From contig NZ_FPAA01000009.1 in NCBI RefSeq assembly GCF_900116235.1, positions 62,001 through 126,000 of the forward strand: a stretch of DNA of 64,000 bases, in the 5' to 3' direction. The DNA is from Marininema halotolerans (GTDB lineage Bacteria; Bacillota; Bacilli; Thermoactinomycetales; DSM-45169). Below, one piece after another: positions 54,243 to 64,000 of this stretch (positions are counted from its first letter, which is position 1; each line of letters begins with the position of its first letter). The notes under the pieces were generated by a model. The model did not search any database, was not told where the DNA came from, and saw only the letters and a program-made list of their open reading frames with translations. The position numbers and the translations under genes were made by a program.

Positions 54243-55013
54243 TCAGGAGTAACTCCCGGAATTTCGCTGATAAATCAGATTGAGTCCTTCTAATGTCAAG
54301 AAAGGAGCCACTTCATCAATCATCTTTGTATCTTCACAAATCAACTCAGCCAACCCACCGGTTGCCACGACCGTCGGGCGTTCTGTCAGTTGCCCTTTCA
54401 TCCGACTAACAATGCCATCGACTGCACCGACATAACCAAAATAAACACCCGCCTGAATCGCTTTAACCGTGTTTCGCCCCACAACACTGTCAGGACGAAC
54501 AATCTCGACCCGAGTTAATTGGGATGCATGTTGATAGAGCGCTTCGGTAGAAACTTGTATGCCAGGGGTAATCGCTCCCCCGATATAGCGACTTTTTTCA
54601 TCGATCAAGCAAAACGTAGTTGCGGTACCAAAGTCAACGACAATCGTAGGTGCTCCAAATCGTTCAATCGCAGCAACCGAATTGACGATCCGATCCGTTC
54701 CTACTTCGCGTGGTGTTTCATATTGAATGTTAAGTCCGGTCTTCACTCCAGGCCCCACAATCAGCGGTGCACGATGAAAGTATTTGTGGATCAAGGTCTT
54801 CAACACATAAGTAAGAGGGGGCACGACAGAACAAATGGCGACACCCTTTATTCCATGAAAATCCACACCCACATGGGCAAATAAACTTTTCAAGCGCATG
54901 CCATATTCATCTTCTGTCGCACGACGGTCCGTATGAATCCGCCAGTGATGCAACAATTCAGCACCTTGGTACAAACCTAAAACAATATGGGTATTCCCAA
55001 CATCCATTACCAT
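54243..55013 (-). CDS. coaX: Type III pantothenate kinase
   Basis: First step of coenzyme A synthesis, the CoaX (ASKHA-fold) type needing a monovalent cation and not inhibited by CoA. Motifs: DVGNTHIVLGLYQG (phosphate-1), GTDRIVNSVAA with the catalytic Asp, DFGTATTFCLID (phosphate-2), GGAITPGIQVS and VVATGGLA. Start is ambiguous among ATG 55013, TTG 55016 and GTG 55019 behind AGGTGGAG; ATG gives 256 residues, close to the usual length. Upstream extension to 55109 is not supported. Confidence 0.95.
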   Translation of the reverse strand: MVMDVGNTHIVLGLYQGAELLHHWRIHTDRRATEDEYGMRLKSLFAHVGVDFHGIKGVAICSVVPPLTYVLKTLIHKYFHRAPLIVGPGVKTGLNIQYETPREVGTDRIVNSVAAIERFGAPTIVVDFGTATTFCLIDEKSRYIGGAITPGIQVSTEALYQHASQLTRVEIVRPDSVVGRNTVKAIQAGVYFGYVGAVDGIVSRMKGQLTERPTVVATGGLAELICEDTKMIDEVAPFLTLEGLNLIYQRNSGSYS

Positions 55014-55436
55014 CAACACGACGCTCCACCTGCTTTTCCAAAAAAAGTCCAACTTCATCATAGCAATGCCCAGAAGGGAATTCAAATTGCTCAAATCACG
55101 CGAAATCATGCGGAATTCACTAGGAATTTCGACTTTAATTCCATTAGAAAACAGACTAGAATTTTACATATTAACTCCTTTATTATTACATAATAACCCA
55201 ATTAATAAGCGGGTTATTCCTGACTCCATTACATGGATTTCTATACCAACCAACGAACAATCCAATGCAACCTATTGGAACCCATCACGTTAAACCCTTG
55301 GTAATACAGTATTTACACTGAAAAACACCGATGAAAGGGTTTACAATCGCGATTCTTTCAGACTTTTCACGATACCTGTTAAACCCAATAAAAAGCGATT
55401 AATAGTTATTTTTTTAATTTAATTATCTCAAAATTG
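55014..55436. other. Intergenic region between divergent coaX and subtilase
   Basis: 423 bases, AT-rich. It contains an 8-bp inverted repeat AATAACCC/GGGTTATT (55192-55218) and a perfect 10-bp palindrome AATCGCGATT (55345-55354) flanked by TGAAAG and CTTTCA. The palindrome lies about 80 bases upstream of the subtilase promoter and could be an operator. No gene is seen. Confidence 0.45.
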
Positions 55437-55464
55437 TTGAAAAATAAAATAAACAATTTACAAT
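55437..55464 (+). promoter_or_regulatory. Sigma-A promoter of the subtilase gene
   Basis: TTGAAA (55437-55442), 16-base spacer, TACAAT (55459-55464), in a very AT-rich context; leader of about 45 bases to the AAGGAG site. Confidence 0.68.
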
Positions 55465-55516
55465 AAGAAACTATCAACCACTTTAACGTGGTACAACAAC
55501 AACAAGGAGTGATTTG

Positions 55517-56668
55517 ATGAAGAAGACCGCTATTATTGTTTCTGCAATCGTACTTTCCGCGGGCGTTCTTACCACCCTGGCTCAGGTCAATGCGCAAACT
55601 CCGGAGAAATCTTCGGAAATCATCGTAAAATACAAAAATGGTGCGACCAGCTCCAAAATGACAGCACTTAATGATTCCGTTGAAGCAAAAGTGACTGGTG
55701 GTAGCAAAAAACTGGACTTCCAAACCGTCAAGGTGGAAGGTTCCGCGAAGGATGCTATCAAAAAGTATGAGAAAGATCCGAATGTTGCCTATGCAGAGAA
55801 GAAGATCATCTTTAAAGCAACTGCTGAAGAGCCCAATGATACTGACTATTCCAAACAATATGGTCCTCAACTCTTAAAAGCTCCTGAGGCTTGGGATACC
55901 ACCAAGGGTAGCAAAGACATTAAAGTTGCTGTTGTGGATACGGGAGTCGACTACTCTCACCCTGAGCTTGAAGGGAAAGTAGAAAAAGGCGGCGACTACA
56001 TCAACAACGATGAAGATCCAATGGATGACCAAGGACATGGTACTCACTGTGCTGGGGTTATCGGCGCAATTGCTAATAACAACGAAGGGATCGCTGGGAT
56101 CGCACCTGAAGTCACCATCTATGCTGTAAAAGTGTTGGGTGCTGATGGTAGTGGTGACAACGAAACCGTAGCTAAAGGGATCCAAGATGCAGCCGATGCG
56201 GGTGCAAGCGTAATCAGCCTCAGCCTCGGTTCTCCTGAGAAATCTCAAGTCGTTGAAGATGCTGTAAACTACGCTTCTGAAAAAGGTGCAGTCGTTGTAG
56301 CAGCTGCTGGTAACGATGGTTCTTCCACACCTAGCTATCCAGGTGGGTCTGAAAAAGCAATCGGTGTCGGTGCAACGGATCAGAACGATGCAAAAGCTGA
56401 TTTCTCCAACTACGGCGCTGACTGGGTTGATGTTGCTGCTCCTGGCGTAGACATCCTCTCCACAGTTCCTGGTGGTAAGTATGAAGAAATGTCCGGTACC
56501 TCCATGGCAACTCCTCATGTAGCTGGCGTAGCTGGTTTGGTAGCTTCTACTGGTAAAAAAGGTGATGAAATCCGTGAAGCGATTGAAAGCACCACAGACA
56601 AAGTAGACGGAACTGGTTCCGACTGGAAATACGGTCGTGTAAACGCTGCTGCTGCAGTACAACAGTAA
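55517..56668 (+). CDS. Secreted subtilisin-like serine protease (S8, thermitase-like)
   Basis: 383-residue preproenzyme. Signal peptide to about VNA (residue 26), then an I9-type propeptide (SEIIVKYKNGATSSKMTALN to about residue 105) and a catalytic domain with Asp (AVVDTGVDYSHP), His (GHGTHCAGV), the oxyanion Asn (AAAGND) and Ser (SGTSMATPHVAG). The mature start (NDTDYSKQYGPQLLKAPEAW) and spacing resemble thermitase of Thermoactinomyces. One Cys follows the catalytic His, as in thermitase-type enzymes. ATG 55517 is 7 bases after AAGGAG. Monocistronic with its own promoter and terminator; nutrient scavenging is likely. Confidence 0.95.
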   Translation: MKKTAIIVSAIVLSAGVLTTLAQVNAQTPEKSSEIIVKYKNGATSSKMTALNDSVEAKVTGGSKKLDFQTVKVEGSAKDAIKKYEKDPNVAYAEKKIIFKATAEEPNDTDYSKQYGPQLLKAPEAWDTTKGSKDIKVAVVDTGVDYSHPELEGKVEKGGDYINNDEDPMDDQGHGTHCAGVIGAIANNNEGIAGIAPEVTIYAVKVLGADGSGDNETVAKGIQDAADAGASVISLSLGSPEKSQVVEDAVNYASEKGAVVVAAAGNDGSSTPSYPGGSEKAIGVGATDQNDAKADFSNYGADWVDVAAPGVDILSTVPGGKYEEMSGTSMATPHVAGVAGLVASTGKKGDEIREAIESTTDKVDGTGSDWKYGRVNAAAAVQQ

Positions 56669-56693
56669 GTAAAAAACACATACATTTATTGAC

Positions 56694-56724
56694 GGGGAAA
56701 GCTCATCCTGCTTTCCCCTTTTTT
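56694..56724 (+). terminator. Terminator of the subtilase gene
   Basis: Perfect 9-bp stem GGGGAAAGC (56694-56702 with 56710-56718), 7-base loop, T6. Confidence 0.92.
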
Positions 56725-57359
56725 ATCAAAGAGAGAATCGTTCTTCCTTCTTTCCTGGTAGTACGTACCCCCATGAACCCTTGCTACACGACAACGACTG
56801 CACAGGACTAGTTAAGGAGAAAGAACGATAGAAGGAACCCAAGACCATCGCTTCACAGCAAACCATATACAAAAAATCAAAAACTCCCGGTTAACACTTG
56901 AAACATGAAAGTGGTGACCGGGAGTTTTGTTTCACCTCACCTAAGAATTTGTCTAGGAATAATGAACTAGATTACACGATATGGACCCCATACTCACGAA
57001 GCTTTCGAAACATCCTGGATTCCATATCCTCAAAAGAAAAAATCATTAATGAATGAGTCAGCCTGATTCATCCTAGCGGAAACTACCATCAACCCAAGGA
57101 AATTGCTATGGACAAGGAAGCTGATGTGATGGATGTTCAAAATAAACTGGGCATAACGATATCGGATTTGCTGTGGTATATCCCATGGCACCCGAAGTTG
57201 CTAGAATACTAGCCATAAGGGTTTTTGAAGAGAAATACCGGACCGTTTCTCTTACAAGGTGGTTGTCCCTAAAAGCTTCTCCCAAGGGCTCCTACCCCCC
57301 ATTTTGACTCCACTCACATCCTGCTGAAAAACAAAGTCCAGCGTGAGAAAAAGACACAC
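56725..57359. other. Intergenic region with possible gene remnants
   Basis: 635 bases without an intact gene. Short coding-like stretches occur: on the minus strand about 30 codons ending at 56972 (IFSFEDMESRMFRKLREYG), and on the plus strand fragments near 57085-57240 in two frames (PKEIAMDKEADVMDVQNKLG, then FAVVYPMAPEVARILAIRVF). They look like decayed genes I cannot name. The hairpin at 56881-56927 also lies here. Confidence 0.4.
56881..56927. terminator. Terminator-like hairpin without an adjacent gene
   Basis: 11-bp stem AAACTCCCGGT (56881-56891 with 56917-56927) with an inner CACTT/AAGTG pairing and TTTTG at the plus exit. It lies 160 bases beyond the subtilase terminator, so it may belong to a lost gene. 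Confidence 0.6.
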
Positions 57360-57392
57360 AAAAAGGGATGCCCGTTATGGGCATCCCTTTTT
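57360..57392. terminator. Terminator of ftsH
   Basis: Perfect 14-bp stem AAAAAGGGATGCCC (57360-57373 with 57379-57392), loop GTTAT, A/T runs on both sides; 12 bases after the ftsH stop codon. Confidence 0.9.
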
Positions 57393-57404
57393 GTGTGTTC
57401 CCCT

Positions 57405-59369
57405 TTATTCATCCTTAGGATCTTCCGGTTTTTTACCATCTACATCCTGTTCCAACGGTCCAGGTGCTGGTTCTTCACCTTTTTCGTCCTTCCCTTGAAT
57501 GTTCACTGATACATCGGAGTCAGTCTCAATTGGTTTATCCAATTTCCCATTCTCCATCAGCTGTTTAATCTCATCCACATCCAAGGTTTCCTTTTTATAA
57601 AGGGTTTGTGCAACCAACTCAAGAACATCCCGTTTTTCCGTCAGGATTTCTTTCGCTTTGTTGTAACAAGCCGTAATCATTTCTTGCATTTCTTGATCGA
57701 TCTCATAGGCAACAGCGTCTGAGTAGTTTTGTTCCGAATTGAAATCGCGGCCCAGGAAGACTTGACCTCCCTGGTTCCTGCCAAATTGCATCGGAGCCAA
57801 ACGACTACTCATACCGTATTCCGTAATCATGCTGCGAACAATGGCTGTCGCTTTTTCGAAGTCATTATGAGCGCCTGTACTGATCTCATTAAAGACGACT
57901 TCTTCAGCAGCTCGACCACCTAAGAGTCCCGTTACCCGATCCAAAAGCTCACTTTTGGTCATCAAGAAACGATCTTCCTTCGGTAACATCACCACGTAGC
58001 CACCTGCTTGCCCACGGGGGACAACCGTAATCTTATGCACCGTATCAGCGTGTTCAAGGAAATAACCGACGACAGCATGACCACCTTCGTGGTAGATGAT
58101 CGTCTTCTTCTCTTGTTCGCTAATCACACGGGATTTTTTCTCCGGTCCAGCAATAACACGGTCGATGGCTTCTTCGATCTCTGCCATCGTTATCTTTTTC
58201 TTTTGTCGACGAGCCGTCAAGAGAGCGGCTTCATTCAACAGGTTCTCAAGATCAGCACCTGTAAATCCAGTGGTACGTTGAGCGATCTTGTCAAGTCGCA
58301 CCTCATCATCAAGGGGCTTATTACGCGCGTGTACTTTAAGAACAGCTTCCCGACCCACCACATCGGGGCGGTTAACAGTAATTTGACGGTCAAATCGACC
58401 CGGACGCAACAAGGCAGGGTCAAGAATATCGGGGCGGTTGGTCGCAGCAATCATAATGATTCCTTCGTTGGCACCAAACCCGTCCATCTCAACGAGAAGT
58501 TGGTTCAAGGTTTGCTCCCGTTCGTCATGACCACCACCGAGACCGGCTCCACGTTGGCGACCCACTGCATCAATTTCATCGATGAAAATAATGCAAGGTG
58601 CATTTTTCTTCGCTTGCTCAAAAAGATCGCGAACACGGGATGCACCCACCCCGACAAACATTTCTACAAAGTCGGAACCACTGATACTGAAGAAGGGTAC
58701 ACCTGCTTCACCAGCAACTGCACGAGCAATTAAGGTTTTCCCTGTCCCAGGAGGTCCAACGAGAAGCACACCCTTAGGAATACGTGCGCCCACCGCCGCA
58801 AACTTCCGTGGATCCTTCAAGAAATCAACGACCTCAACTAACTCCGCCTTCTCTTCATCCGCACCTGCAACATCACCGAAGGTCACTTTCTTCTTCTCTT
58901 CATTGTACATCTTGGCCTTCGATTTCCCGAAGTTCATGACACGGTTCCCGCCACCCTGAGCCTGATTCATCAAGAAGAAGAATAGCAACAGAATGATGAT
59001 AAAGGGAATGATCGAAGTAAAGAAAGTAAGCCAAAGGGATTGACCCTTCGATGGATTAAATTTCGTTTTCGTGCCAAATTTCTTATCGGCATCTTCTAAA
59101 TCAGCAACAACATTACTACCTACCGAATAAGGCCCGTTGGTGATAAACGTCTTTTTCGGATCGGATTTATACTTACCTTCAATGTGATATGTGTTACCCT
59201 CCGGACGTACAGTAACTTCAGAGATTTGTCCAGAGGACAGTTTCTTCTGGTAATTGGTATAGGTTAACTCGTCTGTCCCCGTCCCTTGGTTGTATACAAT
59301 GTTTACAATCCCGACGCAGACAAGGATGAGGATAATATATAATCCGGAGTTCCGGAAGATGCTTTTCAT
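57405..59369 (-). CDS. ftsH: ATP-dependent zinc metalloprotease FtsH
   Basis: Membrane-bound AAA+ protease for quality control of membrane proteins and regulators. 654 residues; two N-terminal helices flanking an extracytoplasmic domain, Walker [12 protein letters not shown] ([21 protein letters not shown]), zinc site HEGGH ([11 protein letters not shown]) and a C-terminal acidic tail ([13 protein letters not shown]). AGGAGG precedes the ATG. Gene order hpt-ftsH-coaX is that of Bacillus. Confidence 0.97.
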   Translation of the reverse strand: MKSIFRNSGLYIILILVCVGIVNIVYNQGTGTDELTYTNYQKKLSSGQISEVTVRPEGNTYHIEGKYKSDPKKTFITNGPYSVGSNVVADLEDADKKFGTKTKFNPSKGQSLWLTFFTSIIPFIIILLLFFFLMNQAQGGGNRVMNFGKSKAKMYNEEKKKVTFGDVAGADEEKAELVEVVDFLKDPRKFAAVGARIPKGVLLVGPPGTGKTLIARAVAGEAGVPFFSISGSDFVEMFVGVGASRVRDLFEQAKKNAPCIIFIDEIDAVGRQRGAGLGGGHDEREQTLNQLLVEMDGFGANEGIIMIAATNRPDILDPALLRPGRFDRQITVNRPDVVGREAVLKVHARNKPLDDEVRLDKIAQRTTGFTGADLENLLNEAALLTARRQKKKITMAEIEEAIDRVIAGPEKKSRVISEQEKKTIIYHEGGHAVVGYFLEHADTVHKITVVPRGQAGGYVVMLPKEDRFLMTKSELLDRVTGLLGGRAAEEVVFNEISTGAHNDFEKATAIVRSMITEYGMSSRLAPMQFGRNQGGQVFLGRDFNSEQNYSDAVAYEIDQEMQEMITACYNKAKEILTEKRDVLELVAQTLYKKETLDVDEIKQLMENGKLDKPIETDSDVSVNIQGKDEKGEEPAPGPLEQDVDGKKPEDPKDE

Positions 59370-59435
59370 CCTTGACCTCCTCTCAAGATACCACTTTCAT
59401 CATTTTACCATAGCGAAAATGGGGTCACAACTCAC

Positions 59436-59981
59436 TCAAACTGGATCCGTGTAGATCTCTTTTTTCAATACACCAATGTAAGGAAGGTTGCGGTACTTCT
59501 CCACGTAATCTAGCCCATATCCTACAACAAAGGCGTCAGGAACTTGAAAGCCTGAGTAGTCCGGTTTCAGACCGGTAGTACGACGACTTGGTTTATCTAA
59601 TAGTGTAACCACTTTCGTGGAGGCGGCATTCCTCCCTTGCAATAGTTCCAGTAGATAACTTAACGTTAAGCCACTGTCGATGATATCCTCGATCACGAGA
59701 ACGTGACGGTCTTCAACTGGCGTATCCAAATCTTTAATAATCCGAACAACCCCAGAGGATTGCGTCGATGCACCGTAGCTTGAAACCGCCATAAAATCCA
59801 TCTCCAGGTAGGTGTCAATCTGACGCACCAGATCAGCCATGAAAGGAGCAGCACCTTTTAACACACAAATACACAATGGGTTTTTCCCTTTATAGTCACG
59901 TGTTAGTAGCTCGCCCAACTCTTTCACTTTACTCTGGATCGCTTCTTCGGAATATAAGATCTCTTGGATGTCATCATGCAT
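59436..59981 (-). CDS. hpt: Hypoxanthine phosphoribosyltransferase
   Basis: Purine salvage enzyme converting hypoxanthine (and guanine) with PRPP. 181 residues; PRPP loop [18 protein letters not shown]-terminal [14 protein letters not shown], and the hydrophobic purine site [18 protein letters not shown] is 6 bases before the ATG. It lies between tilS and ftsH as in Bacillus, where the protein also acts with TilS in regulating ftsH. Confidence 0.96.
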   Translation of the reverse strand: MHDDIQEILYSEEAIQSKVKELGELLTRDYKGKNPLCICVLKGAAPFMADLVRQIDTYLEMDFMAVSSYGASTQSSGVVRIIKDLDTPVEDRHVLVIEDIIDSGLTLSYLLELLQGRNAASTKVVTLLDKPSRRTTGLKPDYSGFQVPDAFVVGYGLDYVEKYRNLPYIGVLKKEIYTDPV

Positions 59982-60036
59982 GGGGGAACCTCCTGAACGA
60001 AATATGTATGCAGTGCAACCGCGATGCCTACTCTAC

Positions 60037-61443
60037 TCAACTACTCCATTTCCAGGATAGGGTAAGGTATGTTTTGGTATCTTGATCAACTGGTGCCCAC
60101 TGAGAATGGACAAGCCCTGGGATCCAAATAATCTCATCTCCGTGAAAGACGAAGGGGATGGAATCCCTTTCTCGCTTCGGTACCTTGGCATCAATCAAAA
60201 TATCCTTTACCTTCTTCCTACCATGAAGACCCTTCGGCCACATTCGGTCACCAGGACGACGGGATCGCACCGTTAATGCACCTTGCAATTGTTCCCGGTC
60301 AAAAACGGCATAATCCATTCCATGCTCCACAGAAACCGGTTGAGTACTCGTCCAAGCACGGAAAGTGCCTTGAGGTAGCTCAGTCCTACCCGGAATTTGC
60401 AGGGGCAACGGGGACGAAAAAGGGGGGTAGTAGGGGATGGATCGCTCCTGGGATTTCCTAAATAGATGAAGCCAACCGTACTCCCGTTCCGCTTTCATCT
60501 CCCCAGGTAGATGAAGCGACGCCGCGGGGTTGGATCCGATTATTACACTTCGAATCCCTTCTACAGCTTGGTGGGTCGAAAGATTTGTTTCTTTTTTCAC
60601 AAGACAATTTAATATTAGTTTAATCACCCTTCTTTGTAAAGCAATATCCAAGGCAGTCAAGCGTTGAATATCGAGGGTAATCCATCCGTCCCTCTCACTT
60701 ACCACAACTTCTGCCCTCGCCTGCTCCTCCAGCACTTGCCAATGAAGCGATTCTGCTTGGGCAAGTTTGGACAATTGCAGGATGGAATCACGAACACGCG
60801 GGTTGTAGGTGGCTAACATGGGTAATAACTCTAGACGAACCCGGTTTCTAGTAAACTGAATGTCCTGATTGCTGGCATCCTCTCGGGGAGTTAGTCCATT
60901 TTCCAAGCAGTAAGCCTCAATCGCTTCCCGCGATACCCCCAACAAAGGGCGAACAAGCTGGATGTCCCTCCATGGACGAAGGAGTGGAATACCCACCAAA
61001 CCCGCTGGAGACGTTCCCCGCAAAATTCGCATCAATACGGTTTCCACCTGGTCATCTGCCTGATGAGCCAGGGCAAGTACATCCACCGCTTGTTGTTTCG
61101 CTATACGTGCAAAAGCGTCATACCGCATTTTTCGTGCGAGCTCCTGCTTATTGCCCCCCTGCTCCCTTAACGCCCCTTTGACGTCTACATGTTCTACAAA
61201 GACAGCAATCCCCCACCGCTTTGCGGTCTGCACCACAAATTGTGCATCCGCTTCACTTTCCGCCCCCCGCAGACCATGTTCCACATGGATCGCTGTTAAC
61301 CGCCATTGATAATCGTGGGCTAGCTCCTTTAATCCATGGAGCAATGCAAGGGAATCTGCCCCCCCAGAAACCCCCACCATCACATGACTTCCTCCCGGAA
61401 GTAAGTGATGTTCATCGATCCATCGCTTCATCTCTTGTAACAC
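60037..61443 (-). CDS. tilS: tRNA(Ile)-lysidine synthase
   Basis: Adds lysine to C34 of tRNA-Ile(CAU) to change its codon reading. 468 residues with GTG start at 61443 behind GGGGTGGGG. The PP-loop SGGADSLALLHGL, the second conserved segment LALAHQADDQVETVLMRILRG, and the C-terminal substrate domains (RRPGDRMWPKGLHGRKKVKDILID) are present. A longer frame to 61488 would start inside the spoIIE terminator and is rejected. Precedes hpt. Confidence 0.95.
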   Translation of the reverse strand: MLQEMKRWIDEHHLLPGGSHVMVGVSGGADSLALLHGLKELAHDYQWRLTAIHVEHGLRGAESEADAQFVVQTAKRWGIAVFVEHVDVKGALREQGGNKQELARKMRYDAFARIAKQQAVDVLALAHQADDQVETVLMRILRGTSPAGLVGIPLLRPWRDIQLVRPLLGVSREAIEAYCLENGLTPREDASNQDIQFTRNRVRLELLPMLATYNPRVRDSILQLSKLAQAESLHWQVLEEQARAEVVVSERDGWITLDIQRLTALDIALQRRVIKLILNCLVKKETNLSTHQAVEGIRSVIIGSNPAASLHLPGEMKAEREYGWLHLFRKSQERSIPYYPPFSSPLPLQIPGRTELPQGTFRAWTSTQPVSVEHGMDYAVFDREQLQGALTVRSRRPGDRMWPKGLHGRKKVKDILIDAKVPKRERDSIPFVFHGDEIIWIPGLVHSQWAPVDQDTKTYLTLSWKWSS

Positions 61444-61473
61444 GTTCAACCCCACCCCATGAATAGCAATAAA

Positions 61474-61496
61474 ACCCGGGGGATCCATCCCCGGGT
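61474..61496 (-). terminator. Terminator of spoIIE
   Basis: 8-bp stem ACCCGGGG with its complement (61474-61481 and 61489-61496), TTTTATTG on the minus-strand exit, just ahead of tilS. Confidence 0.78.
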
Positions 61497-61610
61497 AATA
61501 TACCCCGCTTCGTCCATTTCAAGCATAAACTTTCCCCCTGAAATCTTACTGACAATTGTAATCTTTTTTTCTCCCTGATTCAATTTTTGGTGCTTTCTAA
61601 CTTACAAACG

Positions 61611-64000
61611 TCACAATCCTGCCACATGCTTCCGTGAAAGGCGCCCCACGCCCGGCATGCGAATCGTTGCCCACTCAGGTACATGTCGCTCGACTCGTGC
61701 CACAAGGACTGTCATATCATCATCGATTTCCCCCTCGTGATGACGTACCACCTTTTCTAATAAACAATCGGCAAACCCTTGAGGATCTTTTGTATCAATA
61801 TCCGCAATCAGACGTTTTAAATGTGCTTCCCGATTGGACATAAAGCGGGGTGCATCATAAATCCCATCGGTTACCATGATCAATAGATCCCCAGGCATCA
61901 ACTCCATATCCAACGCATCCACTTCAATATTGCGTAATATGCCAAGGGGTGGATTTCCCGCCGATACGCCAATCACCTCATTTCCCCGCTTGATAAATCC
62001 TGGGGTGGAACCGATTTTTAGAAAGCGAGAGTTTGCCGAATTTAAATCGATCATCGCCAGATCAATCGTAGCAAACATCTCGTCCGTCGAGCGTAGGCTG
62101 AGAATGGAATTGATGGTGGTCACCGCCTTTTCTTCATCCATTCCCGCCATTAACAACTGTTTAAGCAAAGCTAACGCTGCACTTGATTCTTCTTGGGCCC
62201 GGGTTCCGTTTCCCATCCCATCGCTTAAAGCGACAGCGAATTTCCCAGTCCCCACGTTCATGGAGCAATAGCTATCCCCCGAAAGCCATTGCCCTCCCTT
62301 CGCTGCTCCTGCTGCCCCTGTCTTAATTTCAAAGCGCTGTGCCGATCCAAGTGTGACAGAGGTGCCTGCAGATCGCCCCTGGACCATTTTTCGTTGAACC
62401 GTAATCGGCTCGCCCACAATCTCAGTCAGCAACGGTGCAACCAATTTGTGACACTCATCCAACGCATCACTATGAGGCATAACGACTTCAATTTCCACCC
62501 TACCCTCCTCTAAATTGATCACTTCAACACGTTGAATTGAAAGTCCTAAGTCTTCAAGCGCCTGATGAATTTGCTCCTCTTGGGCTGCCATCACCTGGGT
62601 TTCGGTTCGAATTTCCTTGGCCAGATCCGCCATGACCCCTGAAACGCCATCCAGTTGCTCGGAGACCAACCGTTTCGACTCTTTCATCCGCTCTCGCCAC
62701 AACAAATCCTGTTCATAGGAGGCATACTCCTCTTGAATTAGCTCGAGGACCCGTTCTCCTTTCACACAGTGATCGGACCAAGAACGCGGGATGCTGATCG
62801 GCTCCTCCACCCCATTCATTTCCACGCGCGCCATCAGATCCGTCATCCCATTGTAAGTGGCAACAAAATTTTTCTCCCAGCACTGCCGATATAAATGGCA
62901 GGACTTACAGGAGCGCTCTGCCACTTCATCAATGAAGCGGTTCATATGATTTTCATCCTTACGCATCGCTCGATTGGCATCTTCACGAAAGCTTTTCGAT
63001 AATTCACTAAACAACTCTTGGAATTGTTCCACCTTCGTAGCCGTTACGTCACGTAGACGACGAACATACTCCTGCTGAGATGCCTCATTTTCTGACGTTC
63101 CAGGGATAAATCGCCCCATTGCTTGTAACACCCATCTAGGTGTCATCAGGAAGAGAATCATCGCAAGCACCGATTCCCGCAAGGACGTCCAAATCTCAGC
63201 CATCCCCCCACTATACAGGGCCAAGATCGAGGTTCCTAGCAAAAACCCCAGTGCAACTCCCCACCGTTTTCCTTCGCGAAACAATCCCGCTAATAGACCC
63301 GCAAAGGCAAGCAAACCGATTTGGGTGAGTGCCTTCGCATCGGACAAGCTCATAATCATCCCGGTTACCACACCCACTGAAGCGCCAAGCATTCCCCCAC
63401 CTGCTAGCGCTAATAGCATGATGAGATAGCGAGAAACTACGTTGATCACCGACATATCAGCAATATTCCATCCGAGTGTTCCAGTCACAACTGAGCTTGC
63501 TAAGATCACCAAACAGATAATTTCTTCATGTCGGAGCGAAAATTTTCGCCTTCGAACCGTGAAGAGCGGAAGAGATTGAACAAAGATAAAGGTGAGGATG
63601 AATGAAAGTAAAATATCCACACCCGCCATGATCCCTCCATAAGGGGTCCAACCTTCTAAGTAAAGGCGAAGCAGGTGGGCCCCTACGCTGGTAGCCAACA
63701 CCACAAAGGGCGAATAATTGAGTTGCCCCTTTCCCATGAGGGTAAAAAGCTTTTGCATCATAAGCAACCAGATAAGAACACCTGTAATCCAAGCCACTTG
63801 GGTTAATCCAAGGGTCGACGCTCCCAAAATAAGAGCAATCATCGCCAGTGGCCATTGCCTTCGATAAAGATGCATAATCACCCCCATGTAGGCCACCGCG
63901 AAAGGGGAGACAGTGTCTAATATCATCGCTCTGCCTAATAAAAAACCCATGATAAGTACAGGAATATTCCACGATGCGATTAACTTAAGTCTTCGTCTGG
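61611..64000 (-). CDS. spoIIE: Stage II sporulation protein E (5' end outside the window)
   Basis: PP2C phosphatase that dephosphorylates SpoIIAA in the forespore to activate sigma-F, and takes part in polar septation. About 796 residues are visible. The frame passes the ATG at 63950 and stays open to the window edge (IASWNIPVLIMGFLLGRAMI), matching the membrane part of SpoIIE, so the true start lies beyond. About ten membrane helices are followed by a helical regulatory region with a CKSC pair (about residue 350) and the PP2C domain (LSDGMGNGTRAQEES, MVTDGIYDAPRF, DDDMTVLVARV). It shows that the organism forms spores. Confidence 0.96.
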   Translation of the reverse strand, partial: RRRLKLIASWNIPVLIMGFLLGRAMILDTVSPFAVAYMGVIMHLYRRQWPLAMIALILGASTLGLTQVAWITGVLIWLLMMQKLFTLMGKGQLNYSPFVVLATSVGAHLLRLYLEGWTPYGGIMAGVDILLSFILTFIFVQSLPLFTVRRRKFSLRHEEIICLVILASSVVTGTLGWNIADMSVINVVSRYLIMLLALAGGGMLGASVGVVTGMIMSLSDAKALTQIGLLAFAGLLAGLFREGKRWGVALGFLLGTSILALYSGGMAEIWTSLRESVLAMILFLMTPRWVLQAMGRFIPGTSENEASQQEYVRRLRDVTATKVEQFQELFSELSKSFREDANRAMRKDENHMNRFIDEVAERSCKSCHLYRQCWEKNFVATYNGMTDLMARVEMNGVEEPISIPRSWSDHCVKGERVLELIQEEYASYEQDLLWRERMKESKRLVSEQLDGVSGVMADLAKEIRTETQVMAAQEEQIHQALEDLGLSIQRVEVINLEEGRVEIEVVMPHSDALDECHKLVAPLLTEIVGEPITVQRKMVQGRSAGTSVTLGSAQRFEIKTGAAGAAKGGQWLSGDSYCSMNVGTGKFAVALSDGMGNGTRAQEESSAALALLKQLLMAGMDEEKAVTTINSILSLRSTDEMFATIDLAMIDLNSANSRFLKIGSTPGFIKRGNEVIGVSAGNPPLGILRNIEVDALDMELMPGDLLIMVTDGIYDAPRFMSNREAHLKRLIADIDTKDPQGFADCLLEKVVRHHEGEIDDDMTVLVARVERHVPEWATIRMPGVGRLSRKHVAGL

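Noticed and set aside
54056-54283. 75-codon plus-strand frame between hslO and coaX
   Set aside because: It overlaps the end of coaX, has no ribosome site and no family resemblance.
61444-61488. Longer tilS start at 61488
   Set aside because: It lies in the spoIIE terminator stem; GTG 61443 has the ribosome site and gives the usual length.

Overview
The window looks like an origin-proximal chromosomal segment of a spore-forming, Gram-positive Bacillales bacterium, read in reverse orientation. Bacillus-type gene order is recognisable at both ends. At the right (reading leftwards on the minus strand) it runs spoIIE, tilS, hpt, ftsH, coaX, hslO, cysK, pabA, folP, folB, folK, dusB, lysS. At the left it runs ctsR, mcsA, mcsB, clpC, radA, disA, pssA, carD, yacL, ispD, ispF, gltX. 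SpoIIE and a YheC/YheD-like spore protein indicate sporulation. The secreted subtilase resembles thermitase, which together with a Tad pilus makes a Thermoactinomycetaceae-like host my best guess (inference; no 16S is present).

Between ctsR (12.5 kb) and lysS (45.5 kb), which are close neighbours in Bacillus, lie about 33 kb of mostly accessory genes. From 12.8 to 25.9 kb there is a mixture: MgtC-like protein, HAD phosphatase, two short genes of unknown function, an M50 membrane protease, a VWA lipoprotein operon, an Old Yellow Enzyme homologue, a small protein with three DivIVA-like modules, a GT4 glycosyltransferase, a membrane pseudokinase with TPRs, and an MFS transporter. At 26.1-27.6 kb a Gly-Asp-Pro / Asn-Pro-Asp repeat surface protein with an MPGTS sorting motif is paired with its own class D-like sortase.

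From 27.7 to 45.4 kb lies a Tad (Flp) pilus locus with its satellites. The core minus-strand operon is tadV (prepilin peptidase), cpaB/rcpC, tadZ, tadA, tadB, tadC, flp, a TadG-like gene, TadE, a TadE with an M23 peptidase domain, and a VWA lipoprotein. Around it sit proteins whose N-terminus is an Flp-type prepilin leader and helix but whose C-terminus is an effector-like domain. One is an intact lipase followed by a membrane protein. The other is an interrupted gene with an unknown toxin-like C-terminus, followed by two paralogous 102-residue immunity-like genes. I read this as a possible pilin-effector system: class III signal peptides feeding enzymes or toxins into a Tad machine, with partner genes downstream. 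This is the most novel content of the window.

Four VWA lipoproteins lie in the accessory region, and the three near the Tad locus flank or join it. Two of them have ECF-sigma-type promoters (TGAAAC-N16-CGTC). Two share a 748-bp perfectly identical direct repeat that brackets the pilin-lipase module. One is followed by an orphan tail fragment. Together these point to active recombination and tail swapping in this locus. No rRNA, tRNA, CRISPR array or intact insertion sequence was recognised.
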